A stretch of 64,000 nt of DNA, from NCBI RefSeq assembly GCF_900188085.1, contig NZ_FZOU01000003.1, positions 310,001 to 374,000 on the forward strand, given 5' to 3'. Positions 35,278 through 45,524 of the stretch are shown piece after piece; the first letter of the stretch is position 1; each line of letters begins with the position of its first letter. The notes beneath the pieces were generated by a model. The model was given only the letters and a program-made list of their open reading frames with translations, searched no databases and had not been told where the DNA came from. The DNA comes from Granulicella rosea. Lineage in GTDB: Bacteria; Acidobacteriota; Terriglobia; Terriglobales; Acidobacteriaceae. Position numbers and translations under genes: made by a program.

Positions 35278-36395
35278 GCGATGGGTCGCTCCAGTTGCGC
35301 GGCGGCGATGCGATCGATCATCAGTTCGATCGAATGCTTGAGCTGGGCGTCGGTCTCGGACGTGCGCGGCACGCGGTCGAGGATGACCTCCCCGGCGCTA
35401 TCGACCAGGATGAGGGTGTAGTGGCTGGCGGTGTGCTTCTTGTCGCTGGCCATGCGTTCGAGCACCTCGTCGAGCGAGAGCGTACGGACGTAGTGCTGCA
35501 GGTCGTCGAGCGCCTGCACCATGTAGGCCAGGTGATGCTCCAGTTGGGCTACTCGCGGAGATGCCGCGAAGGAGACGCCGCGCAGTCGCTGAAAGGCCAG
35601 CGCGCACAGGATGCCGAGGCCGACCGCGATGCCATGCGGAATCGCGTAGTGCGAGGCGCCTTCGATGGCATGGCCGAAGGTGTGGCCGAAGTTCAACAGC
35701 AGCCGCTCCTTCTTGTCGAACTCATCGATCTGGATGAAGTGCTGCTTGGCGCCGAGCGAGTTGAGCACGATGGCTTCGAGCGCGTCTTCGCCGTCGGGGT
35801 CCTGCGCGAGGTAGCGGGCGAAGGACTCCGGTCCGCGGCAGAAGGTGATCTTGGCGGCCTCGATCAGGCCTCCGGCGAACTGGTCGCGCGGCAGTGTCGC
35901 CGCGACGCCGGGGTCGATCAGGATGCGCTGCGGCGGATGAAAAGTTCCGACGAGATTCTTGTACGGGCCGACATTGATGCTCGACTTGCCGCCGATGCAG
36001 GAGTCCACCATGGCGAGCACCGTCGTCGGAATGTAGCTCCACTCCAGCCCGCGCATGTAGATGCTGGCGATGAAGGCGGCGAGGTCCTGGATCACGCCGC
36101 CGCCGATGGCGATCAGGTGGGTCTGCCGGTTGGCGCCGAGCTGGCGCATCTGTTCGATCAGCGCGGGCGCGGCGTCGAGCGACTTGCTGGCCTCGGTGGC
36201 TTCGACGAAGAGAGCGGGCAGGCCCTGAGCCTCGATGGCCGGGCGGAAGTAGGCATCGGCCAGCAGCAGCGTGCCGGCTCCCGCGGTCTTCAGCTCGGCG
36301 AGCGTCCCGGCGAAGCTGCGGCTGGCGACCGCGACGGTGTAGCTGCCGGTCGAGCTCGTGATGGTCAATACATTTGGATCAGAGTATGCGGACAT
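35274..36395 (-). CDS. 3-dehydroquinate-synthase-like sugar cyclase
   Basis: This 373-residue NAD- and Zn-dependent enzyme of the sugar-phosphate-cyclase superfamily has GGGVIQDLAAFIASIYMRG (NAD site), PTTVLAMVDSCIGGKSSINV, the metal/catalytic GGLIEAAK, and the Zn ligand motif LLNFGHTFGHAIE. The catalytic residues appear kept, but loop residues differ from housekeeping AroB (SSINVGPYKN in place of GVNHPxGKN), so the substrate is probably not DAHP. It overlaps the SDR gene before it by 17 nt and the ThDP gene after it by 4 nt. It is likely a carbocycle-forming or isomerising step in a specialised sugar. Confidence 0.8.
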   Translation of the reverse strand: MSAYSDPNVLTITSSTGSYTVAVASRSFAGTLAELKTAGAGTLLLADAYFRPAIEAQGLPALFVEATEASKSLDAAPALIEQMRQLGANRQTHLIAIGGGVIQDLAAFIASIYMRGLEWSYIPTTVLAMVDSCIGGKSSINVGPYKNLVGTFHPPQRILIDPGVAATLPRDQFAGGLIEAAKITFCRGPESFARYLAQDPDGEDALEAIVLNSLGAKQHFIQIDEFDKKERLLLNFGHTFGHAIEGASHYAIPHGIAVGLGILCALAFQRLRGVSFAASPRVAQLEHHLAYMVQALDDLQHYVRTLSLDEVLERMASDKKHTASHYTLILVDSAGEVILDRVPRTSETDAQLKHSIELMIDRIAAAQLERPIA

Positions 36396-37134
36396 GGCTG
36401 AACCCCAGGTCGGCCGCGATGAACTGGCCGGTGATGCCCGTGTTTTCGGGCGAGCAGAGGAAGCAGACGAGACTGGACACGTCCGTAAGCGTGGGCATGC
36501 GGCCGAAGCCGGTGGCGGCCGAGAGAGCTTCGATCTGGTCGCGATGGAGGTTGTGCCGCGTCATGGGCGTGTCGATCGCGCCGGGCAGCACGGCGTTGAT
36601 CAGATGGCCGTCGACGGCGAGATCCGCGGCGGCCGAGAGCACCAGGCCCTGCAGCGCGGACTTCGAGACGCAGTAGCTCAGCTTCGACTGCTTGGCAAGA
36701 TTCTGCCAGATGGAGCTGATGACGACCATGCGGGCCTTCGGCGCCAGCAGATCGTGTTCGAGCAGCGCCTTCATGGTTGCGAGAATGTAGACGACATTGG
36801 CCTCGTAGATCTGGCGGTGTTTGTCGAGGTCGACGTTGTAGACGCTGTCGTTGAGGTTTGCGCCCTGCGCCCAGCAGACAGCGGTGTAGGGTGTGTCCGT
36901 CCTCAGTTGTTCCGGCTCGAAGTGTTTTGAGAGCGGATCGACGGCGAGGTAGGTGACTTCTTCGAGGCCTTCGAGCGCGATCTCCGGAATGGCGCGCGCG
37001 GCGCCGGTGACCATCCATCCGCGCGCAAGGCCGGCGAGGCAGACGGCATGGCCGATCGCGCCCGATGCGCCGAGGACGAGCAGGTGTTCCGTGGGGTCGA
37101 TCTGGGTCTCAATCTGGGGCATCGATGGGGCCAT
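36379..37134 (-). CDS. Short-chain dehydrogenase/reductase
   Basis: This 251-residue classical SDR has the nucleotide motif LVLGASGAIGHAV near residue 20, catalytic VVISSIWQNL...SYCVSKSAL (Ser, Tyr-x3-Lys) near 145-160, and an INAVLPGAIDTPM loop. ATG at 37134 shares one base with the stop of the preceding aldolase-like gene (TGATG). It overlaps the cyclase gene downstream. It probably reduces or oxidises a keto group in the same sugar pathway. Confidence 0.82.
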   Translation of the reverse strand: MAPSMPQIETQIDPTEHLLVLGASGAIGHAVCLAGLARGWMVTGAARAIPEIALEGLEEVTYLAVDPLSKHFEPEQLRTDTPYTAVCWAQGANLNDSVYNVDLDKHRQIYEANVVYILATMKALLEHDLLAPKARMVVISSIWQNLAKQSKLSYCVSKSALQGLVLSAAADLAVDGHLINAVLPGAIDTPMTRHNLHRDQIEALSAATGFGRMPTLTDVSSLVCFLCSPENTGITGQFIAADLGFSHVRIL

Positions 37135-37931
37135 CAGCGATTCAGCACCGACCAGCGCTGCTCCAGCATATCGATGCGTTTGGCGTCCTCCTGCTGGATC
37201 CGGCCGTAGTAATCGCGCTTGTTGAGCAGCCAGAGCAGTTCGAAGTGGACGGCGTTCAGCAGGCCTTCGCCGATGTGTTTTTCCCTGGCGGCCTGCGCGT
37301 CGAAGATGACCTTGCGGGTCTCGAAGCGGGTGAGGTGGACGTCGACCATGCGGCGCAGCACCGGGATGGAGTCCGACGAGACGCCGCCGCCGACGACGAG
37401 GTCGAGTCCGCGCGCCTTGCAGGCGGCAGCCGTGGCGAGCACGCACTCGGTCACCTCTTCGCCGTTGATCGCGTCGCGGCCAAGGCCGGCAGAAAGCGAG
37501 AAGTCGACCCGGCCGAAGACTACGCCGGCGAGCTCCTCGGCGCGCAGAGTCTCATCGGCCAGCGCGTCGAGCTGCTGGTAGGCGGTGATGGTCTCGAGGT
37601 TGAAGAGGAAGTCGGTGCCCATCTGCTCGTCGACGTTGTAGACCTTGCCGACGGCTTCGGCGAACTTGCTGAGCGCGTAGGTGCTCTCGATCATGGGTGC
37701 GATGATGTAATCGACGCCGATCTGCTTGCTTTCGATCAGATCGCGCATGGCCTCGCAGCCGCCGATCTTGAGGCCGAGCTTGAGGTCGGCCCTGCGGCAG
37801 ATCTCGACCAGCCGCAGCAGCTCGTCGACCCGCGTGCCCTCGGCCTCGAACTCCGCCTTGACGGCGACGTAGCCGAACTCCTCCCTGCCGGTCTTCAGCA
37901 GTTCGAGCATCTTGCGTTCGCGTGTGTTCAT
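37134..37931 (-). CDS. HpcH/HpaI-family aldolase-like protein
   Basis: This 265-residue TIM-barrel protein opens [20 protein letters not shown]. The ALDOLASE-CL family features include [20 protein letters not shown] beta strand, the metal/pyruvate-site Glu in [15 protein letters not shown], and [16 protein letters not shown] with Asp. Family members cleave or join pyruvate/oxaloacetate units to aldehydes. It is the first gene of the operon and could extend a carbon chain or degrade a side intermediate. Substrate unknown. Confidence 0.75.
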   Translation of the reverse strand: MNTRERKMLELLKTGREEFGYVAVKAEFEAEGTRVDELLRLVEICRRADLKLGLKIGGCEAMRDLIESKQIGVDYIIAPMIESTYALSKFAEAVGKVYNVDEQMGTDFLFNLETITAYQQLDALADETLRAEELAGVVFGRVDFSLSAGLGRDAINGEEVTECVLATAAACKARGLDLVVGGGVSSDSIPVLRRMVDVHLTRFETRKVIFDAQAAREKHIGEGLLNAVHFELLWLLNKRDYYGRIQQEDAKRIDMLEQRWSVLNR

Positions 37932-38110
37932 GAAGCTCCTGACTCTGAAGTTTGGGCCGAACGCCGACGCGCAAGTGCGTCTCCGATGACTCAGTATAGA
38001 TGGCCTGGGCGGGGCGTGGTCGAGTGCCTAACAGAGGGCGTGTCCCTGCGGTAGAATGGGCGCGTTCGGGCGCCGGTCATTTCAGGGCGCCCGCCGGAGG
38101 GGTCGTGCGC

Positions 38111-39043
38111 ATGTCGGGAAGCGGATTCGAGGTACTGCGGGGCGCCTTGCTGGCGATGACGTTGACGTTGGCGGGTTCGGCCGAGGGACAAGGCCCTGCT
38201 CCGGCTCCGGCGCCCCAGCCGCTCTGGGCGGGCGCAGCGCCGGGCGCACTCGGAACCGAGGCGGTCGACATCCCGACCCTGACGGCGTTTCTGCCGACGT
38301 CGAACCCGACGAAGACGGCGGTCATCGTCGCGCCGGGCGGCGGGTACCTGAACCTGTCGATGAAGAAAGAGGGAACCGACATCGCCGCGTGGCTGAACGC
38401 GCGCGGCATCGCGGCGTTCGTGCTGAAGTACCGGCTGGGGCCGAGGTATCACAACCCCGTCGAGCTGCAGGACGCGCAGCGCGCCATTCGCACGGTTCGC
38501 GCCCATGCGGCGGAGTACGGCGTGGCGACCGATCACATCGGCATGTGGGGTTTTTCGGCGGGCGGACATCTGGCGGCGACCGCCGGAACGCAGTTCGATG
38601 CTGGAAAGGCCGATGCCTCCGACGCGATCGACCGGCAGTCGAGCCGCCCGGACTTTCTCGTGCTCGCCTACCCGGTCATCACGCTCGAGCCGCCCTACAT
38701 GCACGCCGGCTCGCGAAAATACCTGCTGGGCGACGACGCGACGCCCGAGCTTGCGGCGTCCATGTCCGCCGAGAAGCACGTGACGAAGGAGACGCCGCCG
38801 GCGTTTCTCTACGCGACCTACGACGACAAGACCGTGCCGGTGATGAACTCCGTGCTGTTTTACGAGGCGATGGTGAAGGCCGGCGCTCCGGCGGAGATGC
38901 ATCTGTATAAACAGGGTCCGCATGGAACGGGATTGGCGGCGGGTTTTCCACTGCTGAAGGGCTGGCCGGATGTGCTGGCGAAGTGGCTGGCGGGCAACGG
39001 ATGGATGGACCCAGCTGCGGCGGCCAACGTGACGACGCCGTAG
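38111..39043 (+). CDS. Secreted alpha/beta-hydrolase, acetyl-xylan-esterase-like
   Basis: This 310-residue protein has a signal peptide (ending near AEGQG) and an alpha/beta-hydrolase domain: the HGGG-equivalent oxyanion segment APGGGYLNL, the nucleophile GFSAGGHLA with Ser, Asp in the YATYDDKTVP region, and His in GPHGTGL. The layout resembles BD-FAE/Axe-type esterases that deacetylate xylan. ATG at 38111 has GGAGG 10 nt upstream; GTG at 38105 is the alternative. It stands alone. Confidence 0.78.
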   Translation: MSGSGFEVLRGALLAMTLTLAGSAEGQGPAPAPAPQPLWAGAAPGALGTEAVDIPTLTAFLPTSNPTKTAVIVAPGGGYLNLSMKKEGTDIAAWLNARGIAAFVLKYRLGPRYHNPVELQDAQRAIRTVRAHAAEYGVATDHIGMWGFSAGGHLAATAGTQFDAGKADASDAIDRQSSRPDFLVLAYPVITLEPPYMHAGSRKYLLGDDATPELAASMSAEKHVTKETPPAFLYATYDDKTVPVMNSVLFYEAMVKAGAPAEMHLYKQGPHGTGLAAGFPLLKGWPDVLAKWLAGNGWMDPAAAANVTTP

Positions 39044-39153
39044 TCTCCCGGTTTGGTTCTCGCGCGGGCATTGTGTAGAGTAGGCGAAAAGGCAACAGAA
39101 CTGCGCGAACGGAGACAGAGCCCTGTGGCCGTGCGTTGCACAGGGAGATTTGG

Positions 39154-40620
<1,467 letters not shown>

Positions 40621-40660
40621 GCCTGGCCGCGTAGCCGAAGAGACTGGTAAGATGCGCTAG

Positions 40661-41017
<357 letters not shown>

Positions 41018-41021
41018 CCGA

Positions 41022-41060
41022 CGCCTCCGCCCCGGTCCGGTGCGGGGGCGTTCGATTTTC
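41022..41060 (+). terminator. Intrinsic terminator after glnB
   Basis: A 9-bp GC-rich stem (CGCCTCCGC / GCGGGGGCG, with one G-T pair) and an 11-nt loop are followed by TTCGATTTTCG. It lies 5 nt after the glnB stop, separating amt-glnB from glnD. Confidence 0.7.
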
Positions 41061-41181
41061 GTTCGAAAGATTTTCGTTTTGAAAAATAGAACGTTTCAGA
41101 GGCTCTTGCCGGCCTTGATGGCGATTCCGCATTTTCCAGTCCAGACAGGCTGTATGCTTTAGTTTCAACGAGCAGATCAGC

Positions 41182-43836
41182 ATGATTCAGGAAGAGCCCT
41201 CACAACTCGACAGGCGCGAAGCGTACAAGCGCGCGATGGCCGCGATCCGTACGGATCTGACGGGCCGCCCGGGTTCGCCCGAGGCCGGGATGACCGCGGT
41301 CGCGGCGCGCTCTTTCGCCGTCGACGAGCTGGTGCGCGAGCTCTGGGCGGAGGCGGTGAAGCGCGATGCGCGCCTGGCCGCGGGCGTGGCGGTGCTGGCC
41401 GTGGGCGGCTATGGGAGGCGTCAGCTCTTTCCCTACTCCGATGTCGATGTCATCTTCCTGCTCGACGGCAAGCTGGCCGAAAAAGATGTCAAAGACGCGA
41501 TTCGAACCGTGAATCAGGCGCTGTGGGACGCCGGGCTGCGCGTCTCGCCCATGACGCGAACGCTGGCCGAGTGCGATCAGTTCGATCCCGAGAACGTAGA
41601 GTTCACGCTTTCCCTGCTGGACCAGCGGTCGATCGCCGGCAACGCGGAGTTGCAGGCGAAGCTCGCCGACAAGGTGTTGCCGAAGCTGATCGCGCGCGAC
41701 CGGAAGAAGATTGTCGTGCGTCTGCTGGAGATCACGCGCGCCCGCCATGCCAAGTACGGCGACACGCTCTTTCACCTGGAGCCGAATGTGAAGGAGTGTC
41801 CCGGCGGCCTGCGCGACATCCACGTCTGCGAGTGGCTGGCGAAGCTCTCGCCCGAGGACAGGATCGTTGAGGTCGAGAATGAGGAGTTCCGCGAGGCGCG
41901 CGAGTTTTTGTGCCTGGTGCGATGTTTTCTCCATCTGCGCCACGAGCGCGACGACAACATGCTGGACTGGTACGCGCAGGATGCGGCGGCCGCGGCGGGC
42001 GTGGGCATCGGACGTCCCGGACATGCCGAAGCCGCCTACTGGATGCGTTTCTACTTCCGCCACGCGCGTTCGGTCGAGCGCCGCGCGACGCTGGCGATGG
42101 ACGAGGCTGCTGCCGGAGCGGGTTCGAAGGCTCTGCCCGGCTGGCGGATCTTCCGCCGGGTCGCGGCGCCCGAGGAGCGCGGTTTTCAGATCACCCAGGG
42201 GCGCGTGGAGCTGGCGCCCGCGACGGCAGGCTTCGAAGGCGATCCCGCGCACGATCCGGACGTGGTGCTGCGCATCTTTGCCGTGATGGCGCAGACGGGT
42301 TCGCGACTGGGTTCGGCGGCGGAGGCGAGGCTGGCGCATGGGCTGCCGCTGATCTCGGCCAATCTCGAGGACGGGCCGGCGCTGTGGCACCAGTTGAAGA
42401 CGATCCTCACCGGCCGGCATGCGGGCGAATCGCTCCGCGCGATGCATGCGCTCGGCATCCTCGAGTTGTTGATTCCCGAGTTCCACGGCATCGACGCGCT
42501 GGTCATCCGCGACGCCTACCACCGCTATACGGTGGATGAGCACACCTTCGTCCTGATCGACACGCTGCACGGGCTGGACACCGCGCCCGAGCCGAACGGC
42601 AAGCTGGCCGCGAAGCCCGGGCCGGGCATCGGCGAATGGGCCAGCCGCTTCGGCGGAGTCCTCCGCGAGCTGCCGCACCCGGAGCTGCTTTACCTGGCCG
42701 CGCTGCTCCACGATACGGGCAAGGGACGCAGTTCGACCGACCACCCGCATGAGAGCGCGCGCATGGCCGAGAGCGTGCTGAGCCGGTTGGAACTCGACTC
42801 CTATGAGTGCGGCCTGGTGCTCTCGCTCATCCGGAACCATCTGGAGATGCCCGCCGCCCTGCGTCGCGACGTCTTCGACGCGGAGACCGTCCGCGCCTTC
42901 GCCGCCAAGGTGCCCACGCCCGAGGCGCTGCGCATGCTCGCGCTCTTCACCTATGCCGACATCTGCGCCGTGCATCCCGATGCTCTTACGCCGTGGAAGG
43001 CCGAGAATCTGTGGCGGCTCTACATCACGACGGCGAACTTCCTCGACCGCAGCGTGGACGACGAGCGCGTGGGCGCGCAGCCGGAGAGCGAACTGGTGCA
43101 TCGGCTGACGGCGCTCTTGCCTGGACAGAAGACGCAGGTGATGGAGTTCCTCGAAGGCTTCCCGGAGCGGTACGTGCTGACGCGCACGCCGGAGCAGGTG
43201 CGCACGCACTTCCTCATGGCTCAGAAGCTCGCCGAGGAGTCCGTGCAGCTCGACTTTCGCTACGCGCCGGGCATCAGCGAGATCACCCTGGTGACGCCGG
43301 ATCGCGAGCTGCTCTTCGCCCGCGTGGCCGGCGCGCTGGCGGGCTGGGGAATGAATATCGTCTCGGCCGACGCGTTCTCGAACCGGCAGGGGATCGTCGT
43401 CGACAGCTTTCGCTTCACGGACAGCTTCAAGACGCTGGAGATGAACGCATCCGAGCATGAGCGCTTCGTCGCGAGCGTCCACGATGTGATGACCGGGAAG
43501 GTGCCGGTCGAGCGTCTGCTGGGCGGGCGACGGCGAACCAAGCGCAAGGCGCCGAAGGTGCTGGTGGAGGCGCGCGTCGACTTCGACGACGAGGCCTCCT
43601 CGCACAGCACGCTGCTTCAGGTCGTCGCGCAGGATACGCCCGGTCTGCTGCGCGCGCTCAGCCTGACGATCGGCGAACGCGGCTGCAATATCGAGGTGGC
43701 GCTGGTCGATACCGAAGGCGAGATGGCGATCGACGTCTTTTATATCCGGCGCGCCGGCGCGAAGCTCGACGTGGCCGAACAAGAGTCGATGCGGCAGGAG
43801 CTGTTGCAGGCGATGGAGGAAAATGCACGTTCGTAG
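41182..43836 (+). CDS. glnD: P-II uridylyltransferase / uridylyl-removing enzyme
   Basis: This 884-residue bifunctional enzyme senses glutamine and modifies P-II. The nucleotidyltransferase domain is at about 50-250 (GGYGRRQLFPYSDVDVIFL, with Asp-x-Asp), then the GlnD-specific linker. The HD hydrolase domain follows at about 440-570 (AALLHDTGKG). Two C-terminal ACT domains (from about 690 and 795) bind glutamine. Domain order and length are standard. A small secreted-protein gene overlaps its end by 14 nt. Confidence 0.95.
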   Translation: MIQEEPSQLDRREAYKRAMAAIRTDLTGRPGSPEAGMTAVAARSFAVDELVRELWAEAVKRDARLAAGVAVLAVGGYGRRQLFPYSDVDVIFLLDGKLAEKDVKDAIRTVNQALWDAGLRVSPMTRTLAECDQFDPENVEFTLSLLDQRSIAGNAELQAKLADKVLPKLIARDRKKIVVRLLEITRARHAKYGDTLFHLEPNVKECPGGLRDIHVCEWLAKLSPEDRIVEVENEEFREAREFLCLVRCFLHLRHERDDNMLDWYAQDAAAAAGVGIGRPGHAEAAYWMRFYFRHARSVERRATLAMDEAAAGAGSKALPGWRIFRRVAAPEERGFQITQGRVELAPATAGFEGDPAHDPDVVLRIFAVMAQTGSRLGSAAEARLAHGLPLISANLEDGPALWHQLKTILTGRHAGESLRAMHALGILELLIPEFHGIDALVIRDAYHRYTVDEHTFVLIDTLHGLDTAPEPNGKLAAKPGPGIGEWASRFGGVLRELPHPELLYLAALLHDTGKGRSSTDHPHESARMAESVLSRLELDSYECGLVLSLIRNHLEMPAALRRDVFDAETVRAFAAKVPTPEALRMLALFTYADICAVHPDALTPWKAENLWRLYITTANFLDRSVDDERVGAQPESELVHRLTALLPGQKTQVMEFLEGFPERYVLTRTPEQVRTHFLMAQKLAEESVQLDFRYAPGISEITLVTPDRELLFARVAGALAGWGMNIVSADAFSNRQGIVVDSFRFTDSFKTLEMNASEHERFVASVHDVMTGKVPVERLLGGRRRTKRKAPKVLVEARVDFDDEASSHSTLLQVVAQDTPGLLRALSLTIGERGCNIEVALVDTEGEMAIDVFYIRRAGAKLDVAEQESMRQELLQAMEENARS

Positions 43837-44536
43837 TGGATTGGCGATGGGACTCGCGTTGGCGCTTGGGTCGGCTTCGGTGGTGTGGGCCGCGCCCGCT
43901 GTCTGCCGGACCGGTGTGATCGAGGGCGAGGTGAAGGCAGGGGAGAGCTTCACACGGCCGCTGGGCAATGGCCTGGAGCTGAAGCTCGAGCCACTGGCTT
44001 CGGGCTGGATCCTGCGGGTCGTACCCACGGCCGGGCAGCGCGGCGATCACGACTACGCCGAGCTGGCGACGCCGCCGTATCACTCGGTCAGCCCCCTGCT
44101 CATCAGCACCGACTTCGCCTTTCGCGCGCAGGATGCGGTGGGCTGGAATCCGCGACGCTTCCGCTTCGCGCCGAATGCGGCCACGTACGCGGCGTTGCGC
44201 GCGGCTTATCAGCCTTATGAGAGCGCCGCGTCGAAGCCAACCCCGGCAGAGGAACAGCGGTTGAGCGCGGCTTTGAGCAGCGCGACGAGTGCGGTCTTTC
44301 AGATCGTGGATGCGCGCCTGATCGGCGGCACTGCGGACCAGTGGCAGATGGCAGGCGCGGTGGCCTCGCACTTCACCACCACGGCGCATACCGTGGTCGA
44401 TGCGCCCGAGGGCAAGACGACTCCGTTAGGCAAGCTGCTGTGGCTGCGCTTTCGCGTGCGGATAGATCTTCCTCCGGCCTCGGTGCTGAAGCCGGACCGT
44501 ACGCTGAAGCTCGAATCGGCGCCTTGTCCGTTCTAG
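43823..44536 (+). CDS. Secreted protein of unknown function
   Basis: This 237-residue protein has a signal peptide ([22 protein letters not shown], cleavage near AAPA) and a beta-rich mature part with [21 protein letters not shown]. Two Cys (mature N-terminus and CPF at the C-terminus) could form a disulfide. It overlaps glnD in another frame by 14 nt and has its start inside the glnD 3' end. The family is not recognised; it may be acidobacteria-specific. Confidence 0.65.
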   Translation: MHVRSGLAMGLALALGSASVVWAAPAVCRTGVIEGEVKAGESFTRPLGNGLELKLEPLASGWILRVVPTAGQRGDHDYAELATPPYHSVSPLLISTDFAFRAQDAVGWNPRRFRFAPNAATYAALRAAYQPYESAASKPTPAEEQRLSAALSSATSAVFQIVDARLIGGTADQWQMAGAVASHFTTTAHTVVDAPEGKTTPLGKLLWLRFRVRIDLPPASVLKPDRTLKLESAPCPF

Positions 44537-44681
44537 TGATGGGCCGGCGGCCGAAATAGAACCAACCAGCAGCGGAAACAGTGCATCGAACCGAATATCT
44601 GCATTACGAGTGGGCACATTTTTCCGGGCTGCAACCTGCAATCGTTGTTCAACAAACCACGAACGGCACTATCATTACTTT

Positions 44682-45299
44682 ATGACCACCCCTGCGCAAC
44701 AGACGACAGCCAACGGCCGCCCCTCGGACGGACCGCAGAAAGACGACCGGTATTTTTTCGGCACACTCGACAGCTTCGGCAAGAACCGCGAGAAGCTGAA
44801 CGAGGTGAGCTGGGGGTATGACCAGCCGGAGGGGATCGTGCTGGCGTCGATGGACGCGGCCATCAACTGGGTTCGCAAGAACTCGGTGTGGCCGATGACC
44901 TTTGGGCTGGCGTGCTGCGCGATCGAGATGATGTCGATGGGTGGGTCGCGGTACGACATTGCGCGTTTCGGCGCGGAGGTGTTTCGTCCGTCGCCGCGGC
45001 AGAGCGATCTGATGATCATTGCCGGGCGGGTCTCGCAGAAGATGGCCCCGGTGATCCGTCGGCTGTACGAGCAGATGCCGGAGCCTAAGTGGGTGATCTC
45101 GATGGGCGCATGCGCGACCTCGGGCGGCGTGTTCAACAACTACGCGCTATTGCAGGGTGTGAACCAGGTGATTCCGGTGGACATTTATGTGCCTGGATGT
45201 CCGCCTCGCCCGGAACAACTGCTGTATGCGATCACGCTTTTGCAGGAGAAGATTCAGCAGGAGAAGGGTACGGTTCGCCGTACGTTGAACCTGAGTTGA
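44682..45299 (+). CDS. nuoB: NADH-quinone oxidoreductase subunit B
   Basis: This 205-residue complex I subunit carries the N2 [4Fe-4S] cluster: cysteines in [10 protein letters not shown] (two adjacent Cys), [10 protein letters not shown] and [10 protein letters not shown] are all present. The N-terminus has an extra hydrophilic tail of about 45 residues. No other nuo genes are adjacent in this window, so it is a dispersed copy; in some genomes nuoB occurs away from the nuo operon or as a paralogue. ATG at 44682 is chosen over the longer frame. Confidence 0.9.
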   Translation: MTTPAQQTTANGRPSDGPQKDDRYFFGTLDSFGKNREKLNEVSWGYDQPEGIVLASMDAAINWVRKNSVWPMTFGLACCAIEMMSMGGSRYDIARFGAEVFRPSPRQSDLMIIAGRVSQKMAPVIRRLYEQMPEPKWVISMGACATSGGVFNNYALLQGVNQVIPVDIYVPGCPPRPEQLLYAITLLQEKIQQEKGTVRRTLNLS

Positions 45300-45524
45300 A
45301 CTGTTGTACTGATGGTTAAGAATAACTTTGCAGGTTCCAAGGCCTCGTCAGAGAGTACAAATGAATCGCTTTGCTGATAAATTGCATGAACAGGTCAGCA
45401 GGGAAATTTGTTTTCTGGCAAACCGGGGAACTTGCGATAGACTTTGATGGACCCAGCAACCTAGAGCAGAGTTGATCCAGCCGAGATCAAAAAATTTAGT
45501 TACACGTTTCGCGGAGGAAGTCGA

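Noticed and set aside
41200..44028. Minus-strand frame of 942 codons opposite glnD
   Set aside because: It is a His/Arg-rich shadow of glnD, produced by high GC content; glnD has all its domains.
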